DNA from: JBFFXF01 sp041569895
Lineage (GTDB): Bacteria; Planctomycetota; UBA8108; JACQVS01
DNA length: 45,615 nucleotides
NCBI GenBank assembly: GCA_041569895.1
Contig: JBFFXF010000018.1
Span: forward strand, 1 to 45,615
Direction of reading: 5' to 3'
A program made the position numbers and the translations under genes. Shown here in pieces: positions 42,501 to 45,615 of the stretch. The first letter of the stretch is position 1, and each line of letters opens with the position of its first letter. The notes beneath the pieces were generated by a model, which ran no database searches, was not told the origin of the DNA, and was given only the letters and a program-made list of their open reading frames with translations.

Positions 42501-43346
42501 GAGGGGGACGCCGACGCGGACGCAGCCGCCGCCGACACCGATGAGGATCCCGCCGACGCCGAGACCTACCGGGAGCCGACACTCGTCGAGCTCGTCGGCC
42601 AGTGGGTCGGCGCCGACGATCCGGACTGGAGCCGCGACGCCGCCGACGAGGAGGCGCGCACGCTCGAGGAGAAGATCCGCCGCCTCGGCAGCGTCAACAT
42701 GGAGGCGCTCGAGGAGCTCGACGAGGTCGACACCCGCCTCAAGTTCCAGCTCGGGCAGCGGGACGACCTCCTGAAGGCGGAGCGCGACCTGCGCCAGATC
42801 ATCGCCGAGATCAACAAGACGAGCCGCGAGCTCTTCACGAAGACGTTCTCGGAGGTCCAGAAGTACTTCGGCGAGGTCTTCGAGCGCTGCTTCAGCGGCG
42901 GCAAGGCGGAGCTCGTCCTCGAGGACGGCGTCGACGTGCTCGAGGCGGGCATCGAGATCGTCGCGCGGCCTCCCGGGAAGAAGCTGACGTCCCTGACGCT
43001 GATGTCCGGCGGCGAAAAGACGATGACGACCATCGCCCTGATGTTCGCCATCTTCAAGGCCCGACCGAGCCCCTTCTGCATCCTCGACGAGGTCGACGCC
43101 CCGCTCGACGAGAACAACGTCCGCCGCTTCGTCGTCCTGCTGCAGGGCTTCCTCGACATGTCCCAGTTCATCATCGTGACGCACAACAAGATCACCATGG
43201 CGGTCGCCGACTGCCTCTACGGCGTCACCATGGAGGAGAAGGGCGTCTCGAAGCGCGTCTCGGTCCAGTTCGAGACCTACGACCCGGACAACCCGCACGA
43301 GTCCCTCTCGACCGCGGACATCGACGAGGCGCCGGTAAGGCAGTAA
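39507..43346 (+). CDS. smc: Chromosome segregation protein SMC
   Basis: 1279 residues. Walker A GPNGCGKSN (31-39) in the N-terminal head, long coiled coils rich in E/R/L, a hinge at about 500-660 (GVHGLLAHLVEVDSEHAAAVEAALG), and a C-terminal head with signature LMSGGEKTMTTIALM (about 1163) and Walker B FCILDEVDAPLDE (about 1190). SMC dimers with ScpAB organise and separate the chromosome; scpA and scpB are not in the window. An Asp/Ala/Glu-rich insertion (about 971-1022) breaks the second coiled coil close to the C-terminal head. ATG 39507 gives the standard MYLKKLELIGFKSFAD start; a Shine-Dalgarno is weak (GAGAGGA about 18 bases away). Confidence 0.97.
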   Translation: MYLKKLELIGFKSFADRTEFEFGSGMTCVVGPNGCGKSNVVDAFKWIFGEQSAKGLRGSEMKDVIFNGTQSRKAAGFAEVTAIFDNQDRFFDLDFSEVSITRRLFRSGESVYLINRQKSRLKDIKNLLLGTGLGATSYSIFEQGKIDVMLQASTIDRRIIFEEAAGISKYRARKNETLRALQRTEDNLARVGDVVAELQKQQQRVRSQAGKARRYREYSERLKHLRIRLAVDAFTSSVTERAGLTYQRFRLDFELRRLDGLQKRLRRGLEEHLARRDRKEEELRELRERLAAIRTRRERTEERIEQNRRRLEEINEALERRRRQLEETSAAIHSLREERDREVAEHAGLLGEVEAGRTSLESTVGRLTVLRDEHGSLRGHAEELKRQIVDRMDTASRMRNDLVQLESELSNLTARRERLEGQIGSARSELSELAERAAALGRELETARGEAARLEEARAAIAEEVARIEARAAEVAGELAAAHGELRAAQSRLDVLRTFEENLDGVAKGVASILRECKDSSGVHGLLAHLVEVDSEHAAAVEAALGVRSQALVVDDQEIGLRILDRARELRAGAVEVIALERVDATGPDEIPPGEDVLGDLRRHVELSGDGRPELESLLDALLGRVLLVRDMATALALSRNGLRDFRLVTLDGELVEPPGSLSIAGDSTTGLISRRSEMQDIEGRLVELRARAEALERVRDELEESRREREEKLGRLAAEREGVSVRVASLESDEGQLSRERERLERVVGVAASELSEILEENERVAREREELDRRLGDVDLQRKALESESADLEEKLRTHGEDVQSVAEEVTDARVRVAQSEKREEGLRKAIEQLERTLREREERRGALESEIGDFTERLRTTEQELESSRQALERARSEESECSGRLVAAESEDTELAELEDAFRSEIERVQEQASGLRSEREQVNLEDREGVLRRQSILETVSREYGVDLVELIEQAAPGAAGGSRTAMDAVEEADAPEAVDAAREGGLDRGRDAEGDADADAAAADTDEDPADAETYREPTLVELVGQWVGADDPDWSRDAADEEARTLEEKIRRLGSVNMEALEELDEVDTRLKFQLGQRDDLLKAERDLRQIIAEINKTSRELFTKTFSEVQKYFGEVFERCFSGGKAELVLEDGVDVLEAGIEIVARPPGKKLTSLTLMSGGEKTMTTIALMFAIFKARPSPFCILDEVDAPLDENNVRRFVVLLQGFLDMSQFIIVTHNKITMAVADCLYGVTMEEKGVSKRVSVQFETYDPDNPHESLSTADIDEAPVRQ

Positions 43347-43351
43347 CCCCA

Positions 43352-43571
43352 CGTCCCCGTTCCCGTCCCCGTCCCCGTTCCCGAGCCCGTCCCCGTGCCC
43401 GTTCCCGAAAACCCTCGTGGTCGGCGAGGTGGTCGACGTCGGGGCCGATCTTGCGGGGTTCGAGACCGACACCGAGACCGAGACCAGGGACCAGATTCCG
43501 ACACCGACTCCGACACCGACTCCGACACCGATACCGACTCCGATACCGATACCGATTCTCTGCGTTCCCGT
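43352..43571 (-). repeat. Composite intergenic repeat, copy 2 (inverted)
   Basis: On the plus strand: CCGTTC/CCGTCC hexamers (43352-43408), core CCCGAAAACCCTC (43404-43416) to about 43447, CCGACN/CCGATA hexamers (about 43465-43560), then GCGTTCCCGT (43562-43571). Read on the minus strand the parts follow the same order as copy 1, but the CCGAYN array has the opposite strand. It takes up 220 of the 391 bp between smc and the next gene; the rest holds the promoter at 43609. Confidence 0.75.
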
Positions 43572-43608
43572 TCCGTCCCTTTCGACTCACATCCGATAAC
43601 GCCCTCTT

Positions 43609-43638
43609 TTGGCGCGGTTGACGGCGCCGGCCTATACT
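43609..43638 (+). promoter_or_regulatory. Promoter of pentapeptide-repeat gene
   Basis: TATACT (43633-43638, 5/6) with TTGGCG (43609-43614) 18 bp upstream. A better-looking TTGACG at 43618 is only 9 bp away from the -10 and cannot be its partner. The leader would be about 93 nt. Confidence 0.45.
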
Positions 43639-43737
43639 TCCCTGACACCTCATCGAGTCACGGGGCTCCAGGATCGAGTATCCTCGCGATCGGACTGCTC
43701 GGCGCGCGAGGTTCCGGGGAGGGGGCCGGAACCAGAT

Positions 43738-45615
43738 ATGACTTCGATCACCCGCAACGACGTTCTCCAGGCGCACAGACAGAAGAGATCGCTCCGCGGT
43801 TTCAGTCTGCGTGGCATCGACCTCAGTCGCTGTACGCTGTGCGGGATCGACCTCGAGAGCGCGGATCTCGAGGGGGCCAACCTCAACGGCAGCGATTTCA
43901 GCGGCGCCAATCTCTACGGCGCGAACCTCGCCGGCGTCCAGGCCGAGCGCGCGAAGTTCACCGGGGCCGTGCTCGAGTGGGCGAACCTCGATGGCGCCAA
44001 CTTCAACTCCGCGGACCTCAGCAAGGTGCAGTTCCGCTCGGTGCGCATGAGCGGCGCCCATTTCGGCAACGCCAATTTCTTCCGCGCCAAGTTCGTCGAG
44101 CAGGACCTCACCGGCTCGTGCTTTATCGGAGCGACCCTCGATTGCTCGTCGCTCAACAACTGCGTGGCCGAGAAAGTGGATTTCGCCGAGGCATCGTTCG
44201 TCAACTCGACCTTCCGCCGGGTCAAGCTGACGGGCTCCGATTTCTCGCGCGCCGTGCTGCGGGACACGAAGTTCGAGAAGACGCCGCTCCAGAACGTCTG
44301 CTTCCGGGCCGCCGACTTCCAGGAGTTCGACTTTTCCGACACCGACCTCCGCGCGGTCGATCTCCGCGAGGCCAATCTCGAGAAGGTGATCCTGCCGTCG
44401 CGCATCCCGCCGGAGGTGAACTTCGAGGGCGCCAACCTGACGCGGGTCAATCTTTCCGGCATGAACCTCTCGGGCCTCAACTTCCGGGGTGTCAACTTCG
44501 AGAGGGCGATCCTCACCGACGCGGACCTGACCGGCGCGAACCTCGAGGGCGCGCAGCTCATCGCGGCGAACCTCACCGGTACCAACCTGTCGAAGGTGAA
44601 CCTCCGATCGGCGGTGGGCTTCGGCGCCACGTTCAAGCACGCGAAGTTCACGGACGTCGACGCGAACTACGCCGAGCTCCACCAGTGCAACTTCTTCCAG
44701 GCGACCATCTCGGGGTCTTCGTTCCTCGAGGCCAACCTGAAGAACGCGAATCTCTTCGCGGCGGAGGTCCGCGAGTCGGCGTTCACGTCGGCGTGCCTCT
44801 CGAGCGCGAACCTCTCGAGCGGCCGCTTCAAGCACGTCAATTTCGAGCACGCGGTGCTCGATCGATCGACCTCGTGCGAGACCGAGTACAACAGCTGCAA
44901 CTTCCAGGGAGTCAGTTGCAGGAGGTCGATCTTCCAGGACATGTCCCTCGAGCACCTCGATCTCGATCACGCCAACTTCCAGCGCGCGGTGCTGACGGGA
45001 ATCCACCTCGAGGACGTCAGCATGAGCTCGGCGATCCTGGATCTGGCCGATCTCAAGGGCTCGACGTTGACGAGCGTCGACCTGCGCGACGCACAGATCG
45101 TCGGGACACGGTTTCAGGATGCGACGCTCCGCAACGTCGATTTCCGGGGCGCGCGAGTTCGCGAGGTGGAGTTCACCGACGCGACGCTGAACGGCTGCAG
45201 CTTCGCGGGAACGGATCGGGAGGAGCTCGCCACGTGCATCGGTCTCTCCGCCGAGTCGCTCGAGTCGGCATCGGATGCGGTCGATCCGGCGGAGCCGGCG
45301 GAGGTCGATGGCCTGAGCGGGCCGGAGTCCGAAGACGACTCGAGTCGGATCATCGTCGGGACCGGTGAAGCGGGGATGGAGCGGACCGTCGATCTCAGCG
45401 AGCTGTCGAAGCTGACGGCCGCGGCGCTGAAGGGCGGGGGGTCCTGGAAGGCGGAGCCAGCGGGGTCGCAGTCGGCCGGGCACACCACGACGGTCGAGGA
45501 GTCGCCGGCGACGAAGGTCGAGTCGACCGTCTGCGTCCAGGACGAGAGCGTGGTGCTGGCGCCGACGGGAGACGACGTCGGGAGAGATACAAGGGTCACC
45601 GTGTCCTTCTTTCAC
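43738..45615 (+). CDS. Pentapeptide-repeat protein (3' end outside window)
   Basis: 626 residues visible, open to the window edge. From about residue 18 to 500 it is built of A(D/N)LXX-type five-residue repeats, for example SADLEGANLNGSDFSGANLYG, which fold as a right-handed quadrilateral beta helix. There is no signal peptide or membrane segment at the start MTSITRNDVLQAHRQKRS, so it is probably cytoplasmic. Repeats become less regular in the second half. After residue 500 the sequence is acidic and Ser/Thr-rich and looks disordered. GGGGAGGGGG lies about 10 bases upstream of the ATG. Some family members mimic DNA and act on gyrase, but most are uncharacterised and the role here is unknown. 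Confidence 0.88.
   Translation, partial: MTSITRNDVLQAHRQKRSLRGFSLRGIDLSRCTLCGIDLESADLEGANLNGSDFSGANLYGANLAGVQAERAKFTGAVLEWANLDGANFNSADLSKVQFRSVRMSGAHFGNANFFRAKFVEQDLTGSCFIGATLDCSSLNNCVAEKVDFAEASFVNSTFRRVKLTGSDFSRAVLRDTKFEKTPLQNVCFRAADFQEFDFSDTDLRAVDLREANLEKVILPSRIPPEVNFEGANLTRVNLSGMNLSGLNFRGVNFERAILTDADLTGANLEGAQLIAANLTGTNLSKVNLRSAVGFGATFKHAKFTDVDANYAELHQCNFFQATISGSSFLEANLKNANLFAAEVRESAFTSACLSSANLSSGRFKHVNFEHAVLDRSTSCETEYNSCNFQGVSCRRSIFQDMSLEHLDLDHANFQRAVLTGIHLEDVSMSSAILDLADLKGSTLTSVDLRDAQIVGTRFQDATLRNVDFRGARVREVEFTDATLNGCSFAGTDREELATCIGLSAESLESASDAVDPAEPAEVDGLSGPESEDDSSRIIVGTGEAGMERTVDLSELSKLTAAALKGGGSWKAEPAGSQSAGHTTTVEESPATKVESTVCVQDESVVLAPTGDDVGRDTRVTVSFFH

Noticed and set aside
43417..43599. 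Small Thr/Pro-repeat ORF
   Set aside because: It is another reading of a hexamer array and has no independent support.
43618..43638. TTGACG plus TATACT as a promoter
   Set aside because: The spacer is only 9 bp. TTGGCG with 18 bp is more plausible.
43225..45615. 796-codon open frame on the minus strand
   Set aside because: It mirrors the pentapeptide gene. The apparent repeats are only the complement of the pentapeptide codons.

Overview
The window is about 45.6 kb of high-GC bacterial DNA with almost every real gene on the plus strand. No rRNA, tRNA, CRISPR array, insertion sequence or phage gene is visible. The organism is probably an uncultured member of the Planctomycetota or a neighbouring phylum. 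This is an inference from three things: C-terminal dockerin-like tails of the FLF...GG type, the lack of rpmD in the ribosomal cluster, and fused MFS/spermidine-synthase and pentapeptide genes of a kind common there. The sequence alone does not prove the phylum.

Region 1 (1-11754) is the S10/spc/alpha ribosomal super-operon: a probable rplV tail, then rpsC-rplP-rpmC-rpsQ-rplN-rplX-rplE-rpsZ-rpsH-rplF-rplR-rpsE-rplO-secY-map, a promoter and hairpin, then rpmJ-rpsM-rpsK-rpsD-rpoA-rplQ. The order is canonical, but rpmD, adk and infA are missing. RpsE carries an RG-rich N-terminal extension.

Region 2 (11755-16856) holds a parvulin-type foldase, two overlapping lipoprotein genes (a serine hydrolase and a six-hairpin-like protein), and a convergent orphan sugar-type ABC ATPase that overlaps its neighbour by 46 bp.

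Region 3 (16857-31414) is an envelope/secretion block. It has a secreted triple cohesin-like/dockerin-like protein behind a long leader with two promoter-like sites, and a strong terminator. These are followed by a 1019-residue membrane protein (MFS + spermidine-synthase-like + TPR), a perfect-consensus promoter, a second secreted dockerin-like protein, a 2103-residue lipoprotein with FG-GAP, cohesin-like, TIG and dockerin-like modules, and a small membrane protein.

Region 4 (31415-43346) is housekeeping: a metallophosphoesterase behind a terminator-like leader hairpin, yidC-mnmE (overlapping), nrdR, a catalytically degenerate NrdD-like protein with two ATP-cones, and smc. The yidC-smc block is flanked by two inverted copies of a composite intergenic repeat made of hexamer arrays plus a conserved core. 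Region 5 (43347-end) is that second repeat copy and a long pentapeptide-repeat protein that runs off the window.

The two observations I would follow first are the nrdR/degenerate-NrdD pair, a possible nucleotide-sensing module without catalysis, and the inverted composite repeat.
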